A stretch of DNA of 64,000 bases from Shewanella sp. UCD-KL12 (GTDB taxonomy: Bacteria; Pseudomonadota; Gammaproteobacteria; Enterobacterales; Shewanellaceae), in NCBI RefSeq assembly GCF_001957125.1, contig NZ_MPHJ01000005.1, positions 62,001 through 126,000 of the forward strand. The letters run 5' to 3'. This document shows positions 28,373 to 38,320 of the stretch, one piece after another (position 1 is the stretch's first letter; every line of letters begins with the position of its first letter). The notes beneath the pieces were generated by a model. The model was not told where the DNA came from. It was given only the letters and a program-made list of their open reading frames with translations, and did not search any database. Made by a program: the position numbers and the translations under genes.

Positions 28373-29038
28373 ATGCAGCCAGAGAGGTTCACAGACAAAA
28401 GTTATTATGAAACGAGTTTCAGCGGCGAAGACCTGCAAGAGGTTATATTCGAACGCTGCGAATTTACCCGTTGTGACTTTGGCCGCGCAGACCTGACCGA
28501 TGCCAGCTTTATCAACTGCCGCTTTATCGAATCAGGTGAAAGCGAGGGCTGTAACTTTAGCTATGCCACTCTGATTAGCGCTAGCTTTAAGCACTGTAAC
28601 CTGAGCATGGCAATATTCACTGGCTCTCGCTGTTTTGGCATTGAGCTGCGTGAGTGTAACCTGCAAGGCGCTGACTTTTCTCGTGCATCGTTCGCCAATC
28701 ACATCACTCACAAGACTTTTTTCTGCAGCGCTTATATTACGGAATCAAACCTCTCCTACGTCAACCTTGAATCCGCCAAACTAGAAAAGTGCGAGTTGAT
28801 GGACAATCGCTGGCGCGGCGCAAACTTACTGGGTGCTTCGATGAAAGGGTCTGATCTGAGTGGCGGTGAATTTTCTCAGTCTCAGTGGGGCAGTTTCGAG
28901 CTTGAAGGCTGCAACTTGTGCCGAGTTGAACTCGAAGGGCTCGACCCGAGAAACGTTAAGCTTGAAGGGGTGATGATAAGCCAGTGGCAGCAGGAGCAAC
29001 TGCTAGCACCACTGGGGATCATAGTGGCGCCGGATTAA
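28373..29038 (+). CDS. qnr: Qnr-type pentapeptide-repeat quinolone-protection protein
   Basis: A 221-residue protein made of pentapeptide repeats A(D/N)Lxx, a right-handed square beta-helix that mimics DNA and binds gyrase and topoisomerase IV. The match to Qnr proteins is specific: the same order of RFIESGESEGCNFSYA, CFGIELRECNLQGADFSRA, FFCSAYITESNL, LEKCELMDN, GASMKGSDLSGG, LDPRNVKLEGV and the C-terminal WQQEQLLAPLGIIV..PD. It is a chromosomal Qnr homologue (plasmid QnrA is thought to derive from Shewanella algae). AAGGA at 28361-28365 precedes the ATG. No LexA box was recognised upstream. Whether it reduces drug susceptibility is untested. Confidence 0.92.
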   Translation: MQPERFTDKSYYETSFSGEDLQEVIFERCEFTRCDFGRADLTDASFINCRFIESGESEGCNFSYATLISASFKHCNLSMAIFTGSRCFGIELRECNLQGADFSRASFANHITHKTFFCSAYITESNLSYVNLESAKLEKCELMDNRWRGANLLGASMKGSDLSGGEFSQSQWGSFELEGCNLCRVELEGLDPRNVKLEGVMISQWQQEQLLAPLGIIVAPD

Positions 29039-29212
29039 AGCTGATTAAAGAAGTGGTACATTTTACGTTCAAGAGCATATCTAAGAAGCTATAAGGCAAC
29101 CTGGTAGGGACAGTGACAACCACTGTATCGAATACTGATTGGTATAAAGCCAAAACAGTAATATAATGCCGGAAGGACCTGCTAGTCACATACATGGAAT
29201 GTAAGGGTAAAT

Positions 29213-29764
29213 ATGTATAATATCTTTAAAATCACAGTTATAGCTGTAATCATCACCTTTGTTTATCAACAATGGTTCGCCGCACTCCCGCTCACGGGAT
29301 ACCACCTGTCATCAGTCCCCGTCAAAGTTGAAATGCTCAAAGGCTCTCAGGTTAGCCGCGACACGGATACGACTTCTGACATCGAATCAATTATTGCTCC
29401 CAAAAGCAAAGAGAAACAGATTGTTATGGTAGCAATGTCTGTAAGCTCAACCATGGAGAACTTCGAAGAGTCTGACATTGAGTTTATTCCCGATGAATAC
29501 GAAAAATTTAATCAATTGAGCGCTATCTACGGCAATATTGCTGGCAGTAACTTTGCCGTAGACCAAGAACGTGGCTTTATCGATCAAAATGGCAAGCGTG
29601 GCTATCAGATGAAAGTAAAAATGCAGGCCCAAGAAACTGAAGTTACTCTAATCCAACAGGTATTTATTGTCGGTGAGCATCTATTAGTATTTATGGCCAG
29701 CTACAGTGATACACAAGAGGAAAATACCGCTATGGCTTTCCTCGACTCTATAGAGTTTCTATAA
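29213..29764 (+). CDS. Membrane-anchored or secreted protein of unknown function
   Basis: A 183-residue protein with one N-terminal hydrophobic segment (IFKITVIAVIITFVYQQW), then a soluble part. The soluble part has a long alternating strand region (KEKQIVMVAMSVSSTM, GYQMKVKMQAQETEVTLIQQVFIVGEHLLVFMAS), consistent with a small alpha/beta domain in the periplasm. No family recognised. A ribosome site is faint (TAAGGG at 29201-29206). Not clearly linked to qnr, which ends 174 bp upstream. Confidence 0.65.
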   Translation: MYNIFKITVIAVIITFVYQQWFAALPLTGYHLSSVPVKVEMLKGSQVSRDTDTTSDIESIIAPKSKEKQIVMVAMSVSSTMENFEESDIEFIPDEYEKFNQLSAIYGNIAGSNFAVDQERGFIDQNGKRGYQMKVKMQAQETEVTLIQQVFIVGEHLLVFMASYSDTQEENTAMAFLDSIEFL

Positions 29765-29921
29765 CTTTCAGCCATTCCAAACGGGTTAAGCTTAAAGTAA
29801 AAAACCGCCTTAGTTTGGCACTTTCAGGCTGCATAAAATATCAGTATGAGGGCTAGAGACACTAGGATGCTTATCCAGGCCTCAAGCCCTTACCTCAAAC
29901 CCTCCAGCCCTCAAAAAGAAT

Positions 29922-31544
29922 CTACCTCTTATCACTGATCCCAAGCATCTGTTCGAGATTCACAAAGCGGTAGCCCTGACTGCGGTAGTACTCGATAACG
30001 GTAGGCAGTGCATCGACGGTATTTTGTCTATTACCACCCGCATCGTGCATCAAGTTAATCACTTCAGGATGCAGATTGTTAATCATCACATCACTGATAT
30101 TTTCTGTGGTGACTGTGGGCGAGTTCCAGTCTCGCGTATCTACCGACCATAAGATCACTTTCATGCCTTTTTCATCTAAAAAAGCGATCTGCTCGTCGGT
30201 GATCTCACCAAATGGCGGTCGATAGAAACGTGGCGTTATGCCAACTGAACTTTGAAACAGTGCATTGGTTTTAAGCACTTGTTGTTGCCATAACACTTCA
30301 TTAGTGAGTGAGCGCCCATAGGGATGGCTCCAGCTATGATTGGCCAAAGTATGCCCCTCCGCCAAGGCTCTAGCCATAATAGCTTGATTAGATTTCATGT
30401 TTTCCCCCGTCCAGAAGAAACTTGCCGGAACTTGATGCTCCGCTAACCGGTCTAAAATTTGGGTCGTATAAGGTGAAGGGCCATCATCGAACGTTAAAGC
30501 AATAAGCTTCTCTTGGTTCCAGCCCTCTAGAAAATAGGCGCCAATAAAGTCACTCGCTTGCCTTGTTAATTCGCTGACAGCAACTTGTTGGTTAACATCA
30601 TCCGTTCTGACATATTGCTCGGCCTTATGACTCACTGCTATTGATGAGTCTAGACTCACTTTAAAGAGGTTTGCATCGACTGCGAAGGCATTACTGGCAT
30701 CGCTACCTGGATATCTAGCAAAATGCTCTGCTGCAAGGTAATGGCCCAGCTTCCACGCCGCTCCATTATCTTTAAAATCTGAGCCTAAAACATTAAGCCC
30801 GCTATCTTGTGGATTGAACCAATCTGCGACTGTACCGCCAGCATCAATCGCGGCTTTGGTTAAGGTAAGTGCATCAGCCAGCTCAGAAGTTGAGATTTGT
30901 GTCGCTTGATACAAGTGATCAGGCTTAACTTGTGTTGCTATAAACTGCAGCGCTAAACCATGACTTACCAGTTTTTCTAGCAAATCACCTTGAACTTGAT
31001 GCGCTTGTCTTAAGCTTAAATAGATTGCTGTTGCCAAAGGTTGAGTTAGCTTATCCGTGTCAGGCATTGCAGATAAGGTTAGCTGCACTCGACTCATACC
31101 TATCTGTGAACTTGAATAATCTATGACTATCGCTTGCGTTTGCAACGGATCGAGACTGATGGATAATGCGAAATCTTCAACAGAGAATTGACTCGAAAAT
31201 AGTTCTGAAAGCCCAGTTAACTGGGCTTTCAATGCTGATAGTATCTCTTCACTTGGCTCACTCGCTGCAAGCCAGTAGGTTGGTAGAGCCAGTTCATCCA
31301 AGATCGGCTGATACTCAATACCATTGATCGCTAAATTTGCACGTGAAATCTGCTCGTCAGCAGAGTGACCAGAGTCGATAGGCGCGCTATTATCGGACGA
31401 TTGAGCCGTCGAGTCACTCCCGCCACAAGCTGACACAAGTAATACACTCCCAATGACTGCGAAGAATAGCGGTAACCATGACTTTAATACTCGATAAGTC
31501 ATTGTATTAGTTTTAAACTTTGTTTTAGCGCTTATTAGCCTCAT
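29922..31544 (-). CDS. Polysaccharide deacetylase (NodB-type) lipoprotein
   Basis: A predicted lipoprotein, lipobox LVSACGG near residue 40 from the ATG at 31544 (the frame is open from a TTG at 31568; a later ATG is at 31502). The N-terminal 320 residues have no recognised domain. The C-terminal 200 residues are a NodB carbohydrate deacetylase with all five motifs: TFDDGPSP, HSWSHP (metal His pair), RPPFG, DTRDW and LMHDAGG. It should remove acetyl groups from peptidoglycan, chitooligosaccharide or exopolysaccharide. The long extra N-terminal part is unusual and may be a substrate-binding or targeting region. Confidence 0.85.
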   Translation of the reverse strand: MRLISAKTKFKTNTMTYRVLKSWLPLFFAVIGSVLLVSACGGSDSTAQSSDNSAPIDSGHSADEQISRANLAINGIEYQPILDELALPTYWLAASEPSEEILSALKAQLTGLSELFSSQFSVEDFALSISLDPLQTQAIVIDYSSSQIGMSRVQLTLSAMPDTDKLTQPLATAIYLSLRQAHQVQGDLLEKLVSHGLALQFIATQVKPDHLYQATQISTSELADALTLTKAAIDAGGTVADWFNPQDSGLNVLGSDFKDNGAAWKLGHYLAAEHFARYPGSDASNAFAVDANLFKVSLDSSIAVSHKAEQYVRTDDVNQQVAVSELTRQASDFIGAYFLEGWNQEKLIALTFDDGPSPYTTQILDRLAEHQVPASFFWTGENMKSNQAIMARALAEGHTLANHSWSHPYGRSLTNEVLWQQQVLKTNALFQSSVGITPRFYRPPFGEITDEQIAFLDEKGMKVILWSVDTRDWNSPTVTTENISDVMINNLHPEVINLMHDAGGNRQNTVDALPTVIEYYRSQGYRFVNLEQMLGISDKR

Positions 31545-31916
31545 GATCCATATCCCTATCTGTATCAATAATATGCTTTAACTTAGATTTAGCTTCCTGT
31601 TGTGACTCTCGCTAAAGCTTTCGTTTTTAACAACAGGAATCGCGACGCCCCACTTTTGCCAGATAGCCCTAACAATACTAGAACTTTGACGGTAGTGACA
31701 GCGCTGTCATTTTACGCAATTAGACTAACAAATAAACACAGAGATAGGTAATGAATCTGAGGAAGACGTTATAACTCAAGGCTGGTCGAAGAAAGCGGAA
31801 AGCTTAAAGGCTAAAGCTTAAAGACTAGAGTTTAAAGGATAAAAACAGCAGAGCCCAGATAGATCTCCGGGCTCTCGCTTTACTTACTGCTTAGAGCCTA
31901 CAACTCATAACTAACG
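31545..31916. other. 370-bp spacer
   Basis: Between the deacetylase and the LysR gene. It holds A/G-rich imperfect repeats (AAGCTTAAAGG, AAGCTTAAAGA, AGTTTAAAGG around 31798-31839) and the LysR terminator. No gene seen. Confidence 0.55.
31850..31875 (-). terminator. Terminator of the LysR gene
   Basis: AGAGCCC (31850-31856) pairs with GGGCTCT (31869-31875), 7 bp, loop 12 bases. On the minus strand it is followed by GCTGTTTTTA. Confidence 0.75.
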
Positions 31917-32864
31917 CTATACCCAAGATTTGATAGAACCACGGAGTCTTTCCTCGCGGCCACAAGCCTGGCCTGAGTTACAACGCTCTAGCGCCGCCAT
32001 CATATGGTCAATAAATCGTTGGCTCGCGAGGCTAATAAAGCGCCTTGACGGATACACCAGATAACACTTACCCAGGTATGGCTCTACATCTTCATACAGC
32101 ATAGTGAGCTCACCCCGCTCTACAAATTCACGGGTGACCTCAATCGGCAGAAAGGCAATACCACGTCCCGCTAGGCTCGCTTCTAAACAGAGCTGAATAC
32201 TATTGAGACATAAGTTACCTGTTACCGCTATTTTCATATCATTACCAAATGGCACCTCATTAAAGATCCGTCCATTAGGGTAGCGAAATAGAATTGAATT
32301 ATGCTTCTCAAGCTCTTCGGGGAGCACAGGTGTTCCCGCCTTTGCTAGATAATCTGGGCTAGCAACGAAATGCAGCTCTTCATTGAGCACCTCGCGTGCC
32401 ACCATCTCATTTTCATTAAATGAGTCCTCAACCATGAAGGCCAGATCGATATTATTACGGATCATATCTTGAGGCTCGGTACTGACGATCAGCTCGACGG
32501 TGAGCTCAGGGTTATGATCCATAAAGTCGAAGATGGCATTGGCGATATCCAAAACTTCAGGCACAGGAAAGATCAGAATCCGCAGATGGCCACCAATTTC
32601 TGCTTCGCTATCGGTGAGCTCAGTCATCGTTTGCTCAAGCTCGCCGAGAATAGACAAGGTTTTATCGTAAAAATGGCTACCTGATGCGGTTAATGTCATG
32701 GAGCGGCTCTGGCGATGAAACAGCTTTACGTTAAGATCATCTTCTAAGATCTGTAACCGACGGCTCACTGTCGATTTAGGCAGGTTAAGCAGGTCGGCTG
32801 CATCAACGAGACTGCCAGTTTCGACGATACGGTGGAACAGGGAGATATCTTCAGTTTTCATCAC
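31917..32864 (-). CDS. LysR-family transcriptional regulator
   Basis: A 315-residue regulator with an N-terminal winged helix-turn-helix (FHRIVETGSLVDAADLLNLPKSTVSRRLQILEDDLNVKLFHR as the pattern, written here only in part: SLVDAADLLNLPKSTVSRRL) and the LysR effector domain. It is of the CrgA/AaeR-like subgroup that uses TVSRR-type recognition. It is transcribed away from the RND efflux genes across a 273-bp spacer, the usual layout for a local regulator of that operon. Effector unknown. Confidence 0.92.
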   Translation of the reverse strand: MMKTEDISLFHRIVETGSLVDAADLLNLPKSTVSRRLQILEDDLNVKLFHRQSRSMTLTASGSHFYDKTLSILGELEQTMTELTDSEAEIGGHLRILIFPVPEVLDIANAIFDFMDHNPELTVELIVSTEPQDMIRNNIDLAFMVEDSFNENEMVAREVLNEELHFVASPDYLAKAGTPVLPEELEKHNSILFRYPNGRIFNEVPFGNDMKIAVTGNLCLNSIQLCLEASLAGRGIAFLPIEVTREFVERGELTMLYEDVEPYLGKCYLVYPSRRFISLASQRFIDHMMAALERCNSGQACGREERLRGSIKSWV

Positions 32865-33137
32865 TCACTCTCAAATTTTAATAAAACGCTTAATACCGCT
32901 CTCAAAAAAACACTCAAAACAGCAAAAATAACCTCAGAGATGCGCCTGAGTTATTGACTAAAAGCTCGAGCATTTTATAACAAATCAGATCATGCACACG
33001 CTTTGTGATAACAATCAACCATAAATAGTCTCAAAAAATGGAACTGATGATTCCGATCATTCCCGTTTTGTAAATTAGTAGAGACTGTTATCTTAGCCAT
33101 CAATGATACAACTTGTCGCAAATATGGAACTCGCTTT

Positions 33138-34217
33138 ATGAAGCATCTATCAAAAATACTCATCCTTTTAATATCTACAGCCTGGTTAGCTGGTTGTAGC
33201 GTAGAGTCTACTGAAATTGCTCCTACGCCTATAAGACCGGTGAAATTGTTAGAGGTCACTGATATTAATGCGAGTTCAATTCGTGTTTTTCCTGCAAAAA
33301 TAGCCGCCACTAAGCAAGCTGAGCTAGGCTTCAGAGTCTCTGGGCAGCTTATCGATTTTACGTTAGTCGAAGGCGTACACGTTAAAAAAGGCGAAGTGTT
33401 GGCGCAGTTAGATGACAGAGATGCCCGCAACACCTTACTTAACCGTGAAGCCGATCATGAGCTTGCAGCTGCCGACTTTAAACGTAAGGGTGAATTACTG
33501 CGCCGCCAGTTAATCTCACCTGCCGATTACGACTTAGCTAAAGCCCAGCTAAAATCAGCTACTGCAGCCTTGTCCAATGCTCGCGATCAACTAGGGTACA
33601 CTAGCTTAATAGCGCCATATGATGGCACAGTTGCAAAGATTTCAATCGATAATTTTCAGATGCTCCAAGCCAATCAACCAGTATTAGTGTTACAGAAAGA
33701 TGCTGATATCGATGTGGTCATTCAGGTGCCTGAATCTATGGCCAACCGAGCGATTACATTTAACCCTAACGCTAAGTTTCAGCCTAGAGTCAGCTTCAGC
33801 AACCAGCCTGTAAATAACTATCGAGTTACCCTTAAAGAGTATGCAACCCAAGTCACGCCTGGCACTCAAAGCTATGAAGTTGTTTACACGCTACCTAGAC
33901 CCACACAGATTAACGTACTACCAGGCATGAGCGCCGAGTTAACCTTAGACCTGTCATTGGGCAACGAAGAAAGTAAAACCGTTATCCCCACCAGTGCAGT
34001 GATGAAACGCGATCTTGATGGTGAGAACATCATCTGGCTCTATCATGCAGACACTGGCAATGTGACAGCTCAAATCGTTACTTTAGGTCGCATCACAACT
34101 GATGGCGTGGAGATTGTTGATGGATTAAGCCTAGGCGATCAGCTAGTTGTCGCAGGCGTACAGTATTTATCAGATGAGCAACAAGTTAAACCGCTTCGCT
34201 GGCAACGTGGCGTATAA
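33138..34217 (+). CDS. RND efflux membrane-fusion protein (periplasmic adaptor)
   Basis: A 359-residue adaptor lipoprotein (lipobox WLAGCS). Domain order is typical: a beta-strand start, a biotinyl-lipoyl half (QAELGFRVSGQLIDFTLVEGVHVKKGEVLAQLD), a helical hairpin, the second half (SLIAPYDGTVAKISIDNFQ), and a beta-barrel plus membrane-proximal domain. It would link the RND pump to an outer-membrane TolC-like channel, which is not encoded here. It is followed 52 bp later by the pump gene, and a LysR gene diverges from its start. Confidence 0.93.
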   Translation: MKHLSKILILLISTAWLAGCSVESTEIAPTPIRPVKLLEVTDINASSIRVFPAKIAATKQAELGFRVSGQLIDFTLVEGVHVKKGEVLAQLDDRDARNTLLNREADHELAAADFKRKGELLRRQLISPADYDLAKAQLKSATAALSNARDQLGYTSLIAPYDGTVAKISIDNFQMLQANQPVLVLQKDADIDVVIQVPESMANRAITFNPNAKFQPRVSFSNQPVNNYRVTLKEYATQVTPGTQSYEVVYTLPRPTQINVLPGMSAELTLDLSLGNEESKTVIPTSAVMKRDLDGENIIWLYHADTGNVTAQIVTLGRITTDGVEIVDGLSLGDQLVVAGVQYLSDEQQVKPLRWQRGV

Positions 34218-34269
34218 CGCCTGAATCTACCAGAATTAATTTTAGCTTTCGTCTGCAAGGATCTGATCT

Positions 34270-37200
34270 GTGAATTTCGCTCAATACTCAATCGAACATA
34301 AAGTTGTTAGCTGGATGTTCGCCCTATTACTGCTCGTGGGGGGCAGTATCTCATTCCTTGGTTTAGGCCAACTTGAGTTTCCCGAGTTTACCCTCAAGCA
34401 AGCACTTGTTGTTACCGCTTACCCTGGCGCTTCACCAGAACAGGTTGAAGAGGAGGTCACCCTTCCCCTTGAAGATGCTATACAACAACTCGATGCCGTT
34501 AAACATATCACTTCAGTCAATAGCGCTGGGCTATCTCAGATAGAGATAGAAGTTGAAGATCATTATGGCGCAGATGAACTCCCACAGGTTTGGGATGAGC
34601 TACGCCGTAAGGTGAATGATAAGATCAATGAGCTCCCCCCTGGAGTGGCCACGCCATCAGTTATCGATGATTTCGGTGATGTTTATGGTGTTCTTCTCAA
34701 TATTACAGGCGATGGTTACACTAGTCGTGAACTGCAAAATTATGCTGACTTTCTTAGACGAGAGCTGGTATTGGTTGATGGCGTTAAAAAGGTCAATATT
34801 GCTGGTAAAATTACCCAGCAAGTCGTGGTAGAGATCTCCCAGCAGAAACTCAATGCTTTAGGGCTGGATCAAGACTATATCTACGGCTTAATCAACAGCC
34901 AAAATGTCGTTTCTAACGCGGGTAGCATTCGCGTCGGTGATAACCGTATTCGTATTCACCCAACCGGTGAGTTTAATCAAGTTGATCAGATGGAGCGCCT
35001 ACTAATCAGCGCGCCAGGCAGTACCAAATTGGTTTATCTTGGCGATATTGCCAAAGTCTATAAAGATGATGACGAAACACCAACAGAGATCTATCACGGT
35101 AACGGCGAGAGTGCTCTATCAGTGGGTATCGCATTCTCAAGCGGCGTTAACGTGGTCGATGTTGGTGAAGCCATTAATCAAAGACTGGCAGAGCTTGATA
35201 ACCAACGCCCTATAGGCCTTGAGCTAGTGACCGTCTATGACCAGAGTAAAATGGTTGACCAGACTGTTACAGGCTTCTTAGTCAACCTCGCTGAGTCTAT
35301 TGCCATCGTTATTGGCGTGCTACTGATCTTTATGGGCGTACGGGCTGGCCTGTTAATGGGGCTAGTCCTGCTACTGACCATTTTAGGCACCTTTATCATG
35401 ATGAATGTGCTTAATATCGAGTTACAGATCATCTCCCTTGGCGCCCTGATCATCGCATTAGGTATGTTGGTTGATAACGCAATCGTTGTCACCGAAGGCA
35501 TACTCATAGGCATTAAACGTGGCCATAGCCGCTTAGAAACCGCTAAACAGGTCGTCACTCAAAGCCAATGGCCACTACTTGGTGCCACTATTATCGCTAT
35601 TCTTGCCTTTGCCCCAATCGGTTTATCTGATACGGCAACGGGTGAGTTCTGTGCATCGCTGTTCCAAGTGCTATTGATCTCCCTGTTTATCAGCTGGATC
35701 ACAGCCATGACCTTGACCCCTTTCTTCTGTCACTTGATGTTCAAAGATGGCGAAGTTAGTGGTGATGACAACGACGACCCTTATAAAGGTTGGGTATTTC
35801 AGATCTATCGCAGCAGCTTGAATTTTGCGATGCGTTTTCGTGCCTTAACGATATTAACTGTCATTGCAGCTTTAGTGGCCTCAGTGATGGGCTTTGGCCA
35901 TGTGAAAAACGTTTTCTTTCCGGCTTCAAACACACCGATGTTTTTCGTCGATGTGTGGATGCCTGAAGGTACAGATATCAAAGCTACTGAGCACTTACTC
36001 GGACGCATAGAGAAGGACTTGATGCAGCAGCAGGAGAACCATGATATCGGCTTAGTCAATCTGACTAGTGTCGTTGGTCAGGGCGCTCAACGATTTGTAC
36101 TCTCCTATGCACCAGAGAAAGGCTATAACGCTTATGGCCAGCTACTTATCGAGATGACAGATCTCACCAGTCTGAACCAATATATGCGCACACTGGAAAA
36201 GGAGTTAAGCCTTAAGTATCCAGAAGCTGAGTACCGTTTTAAGTATATGGAAAATGGCCCAAGCCCAGCAGCTAAGATTGAAGCCCGTTTTTATGGCGAA
36301 GATCCTAAAGTACTACGTCAGCTAGCGACTCAAGCCAAGGCAGTATTAGATGCAGAACCCACCGCTGTTGGAGTGAGACACAGCTGGCGTAATCAAGTAA
36401 CTATGATACGTCCTCAACTGGCTCTGGCTCAGGCACGAGAAACCGGGATCAGTAAACAAGATCTCGATAACTCGCTACTGGTTAACTTCAGCGGTAAGCA
36501 GGTTGGCGTCTACAGAGAGAATAGCCACCTGATGCCTATCATAGCTAGAGCGCCAGCAGAGGAGCGTCTCGATGCTGACAGCCTTTGGAAGCTACAAGTA
36601 TGGAGCTCAGAGAACAATGTCTTTGTGCCTGCAACTCAAGTGGTGTCTGAATTTACTACCGAGTGGGAAAACCCGCTTATTATGCGCCGTGACAGAAAAC
36701 GTATGCTAGCTGTGTACGCCGATCCTATCAACGGTACCGATGAGACTGCGGACTCTGTATTTAGAAAAGTCAGGGCAGATATTGAAGCCATTGCCCTACC
36801 AAGTGGTTATCAGCTCGAATGGGGCGGCGAATTTGAAACAGCAGGCGAAGCTCAGGTATCTGTGTTTAGCTCAATTCCTATGGGCTATCTGGCGATGTTC
36901 CTGATCACAGTGCTGCTATTTAACTCAGTACGTCAGCCATTAGTTATCTGGTTTACCGTGCCCTTAGCGTTAATCGGTGTGGTGTCAGGTTTATTAATAT
37001 TCGATGCCCCCTTTAGCTTTATGGCACTGCTTGGCCTGTTAAGTCTGACAGGTATGATTATCAAAAATGGTATCGTGCTAGTCGATCAGATAAATCTAGA
37101 ACTAAGTGGCGGGAAAGAAGCTTATCAGGCTGTGGTTGACTCTTCGGTGAGTCGTGTTAGGCCAGTATTAATGGCTGCGATTACGACCATGTTAGGTATG

Positions 37201-37344
37201 GTGCCCTTACTGTCTGATGCCTTTTTCGGGTCAATGGCCATCACCATCATATTCGGCTTAGGCTTTGCCTCGGTGCTGACACTCATTGTGCTGCCAGTCA
37301 CCTATGCACTCGCTTTCCGCATTCCTTACCCTAAACAGAAATAG
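34270..37344 (+). CDS. RND (HAE-1-like) inner-membrane efflux pump
   Basis: Proton-driven exporter of 1024 residues with twelve predicted membrane helices and two large periplasmic loops. GTG start at 34270, with AAGGA at 34257-34261. Motifs: N-terminal YSIEHKVVSWMFALLLLVGG, the helix-4 region LIIALGMLVDNAIVVTEGI, and the helix-10 Lys in LTGMIIKNGIVLVDQI. The position equal to AcrB D408 is Asn (LVDN), while the D407 equivalent and the helix-10 Lys are kept. With the adaptor it should export hydrophobic or toxic compounds; substrates unknown. Confidence 0.93.
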   Translation: MNFAQYSIEHKVVSWMFALLLLVGGSISFLGLGQLEFPEFTLKQALVVTAYPGASPEQVEEEVTLPLEDAIQQLDAVKHITSVNSAGLSQIEIEVEDHYGADELPQVWDELRRKVNDKINELPPGVATPSVIDDFGDVYGVLLNITGDGYTSRELQNYADFLRRELVLVDGVKKVNIAGKITQQVVVEISQQKLNALGLDQDYIYGLINSQNVVSNAGSIRVGDNRIRIHPTGEFNQVDQMERLLISAPGSTKLVYLGDIAKVYKDDDETPTEIYHGNGESALSVGIAFSSGVNVVDVGEAINQRLAELDNQRPIGLELVTVYDQSKMVDQTVTGFLVNLAESIAIVIGVLLIFMGVRAGLLMGLVLLLTILGTFIMMNVLNIELQIISLGALIIALGMLVDNAIVVTEGILIGIKRGHSRLETAKQVVTQSQWPLLGATIIAILAFAPIGLSDTATGEFCASLFQVLLISLFISWITAMTLTPFFCHLMFKDGEVSGDDNDDPYKGWVFQIYRSSLNFAMRFRALTILTVIAALVASVMGFGHVKNVFFPASNTPMFFVDVWMPEGTDIKATEHLLGRIEKDLMQQQENHDIGLVNLTSVVGQGAQRFVLSYAPEKGYNAYGQLLIEMTDLTSLNQYMRTLEKELSLKYPEAEYRFKYMENGPSPAAKIEARFYGEDPKVLRQLATQAKAVLDAEPTAVGVRHSWRNQVTMIRPQLALAQARETGISKQDLDNSLLVNFSGKQVGVYRENSHLMPIIARAPAEERLDADSLWKLQVWSSENNVFVPATQVVSEFTTEWENPLIMRRDRKRMLAVYADPINGTDETADSVFRKVRADIEAIALPSGYQLEWGGEFETAGEAQVSVFSSIPMGYLAMFLITVLLFNSVRQPLVIWFTVPLALIGVVSGLLIFDAPFSFMALLGLLSLTGMIIKNGIVLVDQINLELSGGKEAYQAVVDSSVSRVRPVLMAAITTMLGMVPLLSDAFFGSMAITIIFGLGFASVLTLIVLPVTYALAFRIPYPKQK

Positions 37345-37509
37345 ACTGTTTGGTAGAAACGGCAAGGAGGTAAAGTATCCACAGATTGAATTAGCTCATA
37401 ATATATTTGCTTCCCGGCAATCCCGGCCCCATCAAGGGTCGGGCTTAACCTATTAATCACTAAACTCCCCTGATATGCTGCAGTTCAGTATTTTAAATGG
37501 GGGATCGCT

Positions 37510-37896
37510 ATGAAACTGCGCATCAACATCATTCTATTCAGTGCACTTTTACTCACCGCCTGTGCCCAACAAAACAATGTCACTCCAACAAATACAGAGC
37601 ATGATCAGGCTTCACAAACCTATCAAGTAGGCGTCATGGTTGAGGCAATCTCATTAGCACTCAGTAAACCTAATGAAGCCAGCTCGCTTGAAACTATAAG
37701 CCTATACGGCACCGACTCACGCTATTATGTGATGATTAGAGGCTGGCTCGTTCAGGAGCAAGCCGGCGTACAGAGTCAGCTTAATGCAATACGCTCAAGC
37801 GGAGCGACTACAGCGAAGCAAGCTCAAACTAAACAAAAATTCATCGACAAGCTGGCTTTTTTAACACTAGCAATACGTAGAATTGATTTAGAATGA
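37510..37896 (+). CDS. Small lipoprotein of unknown function
   Basis: A 128-residue predicted lipoprotein (lipobox LLTACAQQ). The mature part has a Ser/Thr-rich linker, then a helical region around YQVGVMVEAISLALSKP and a Y-rich patch (SRYYVMIRGWLVQEQAG) with repeated Gln. No family recognised. It has a reasonable ribosome site (GGGGAT at 37501-37506). It is separated from the pump by 165 bp that contain a GC-rich inverted stretch (CCCGG...CGGG around 37415-37441), which may be the pump terminator. Confidence 0.65.
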   Translation: MKLRINIILFSALLLTACAQQNNVTPTNTEHDQASQTYQVGVMVEAISLALSKPNEASSLETISLYGTDSRYYVMIRGWLVQEQAGVQSQLNAIRSSGATTAKQAQTKQKFIDKLAFLTLAIRRIDLE

Positions 37897-37952
37897 CCCC
37901 ACAGTTGAGCCCAAACCGTATTAATAAACAGTGCTAGGTAAAAGGATGGACA

Positions 37953-38312
37953 ATGAATAAGGCAATTACAGCAAGCTTACTTTCAGCTTTTGTCTGCCCA
38001 GGTGCAGGACACTTTTATTTAAAAAAGTACAATACCGCAACCTTGATCTCAGCCTGTAGTTTGACTGGTTTGGTATACCTGCTTTATCAAGCCGTTGAGC
38101 GGGCGAAAGAGATCTCTGAGCAGATCTTATCCGGTGCAGTACCGCTCGACATTAGCGTTATCACTAAGCTAATCACTGAGCAGCCCGCAAATGGGCAATA
38201 TGTTACTTTGGCGACTTGGGTGTTTATCCTAGGCTGGGCTATAGGCGTATTTGATGCCTATCGACAGGGGAATGCCATCGATAAGAGAGAGCAGAAAAAT
38301 GAGAAGCTATAA
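37953..38312 (+). CDS. Small inner-membrane protein, TM2-like
   Basis: A 119-residue protein with an N-terminal ASLLSAFVCPGAGHFYLKKYNTA stretch, similar in style to TM2-type small membrane proteins with PGxGHFYL. It has two predicted membrane helices (about 24-45 and 85-105) and a charged tail KREQKNEKL. Function unknown. AAAGGAT at 37940-37946 precedes the ATG. The stop codon is followed immediately by the heptamer array. Confidence 0.7.
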   Translation: MNKAITASLLSAFVCPGAGHFYLKKYNTATLISACSLTGLVYLLYQAVERAKEISEQILSGAVPLDISVITKLITEQPANGQYVTLATWVFILGWAIGVFDAYRQGNAIDKREQKNEKL

Positions 38313-38320
38313 GCTATAAG

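Noticed and set aside
32990-33433. 147-codon minus-strand ORF across the RND adaptor start
   Set aside because: Shadow of the real plus-strand adaptor gene with a lipobox signal; no known motif.
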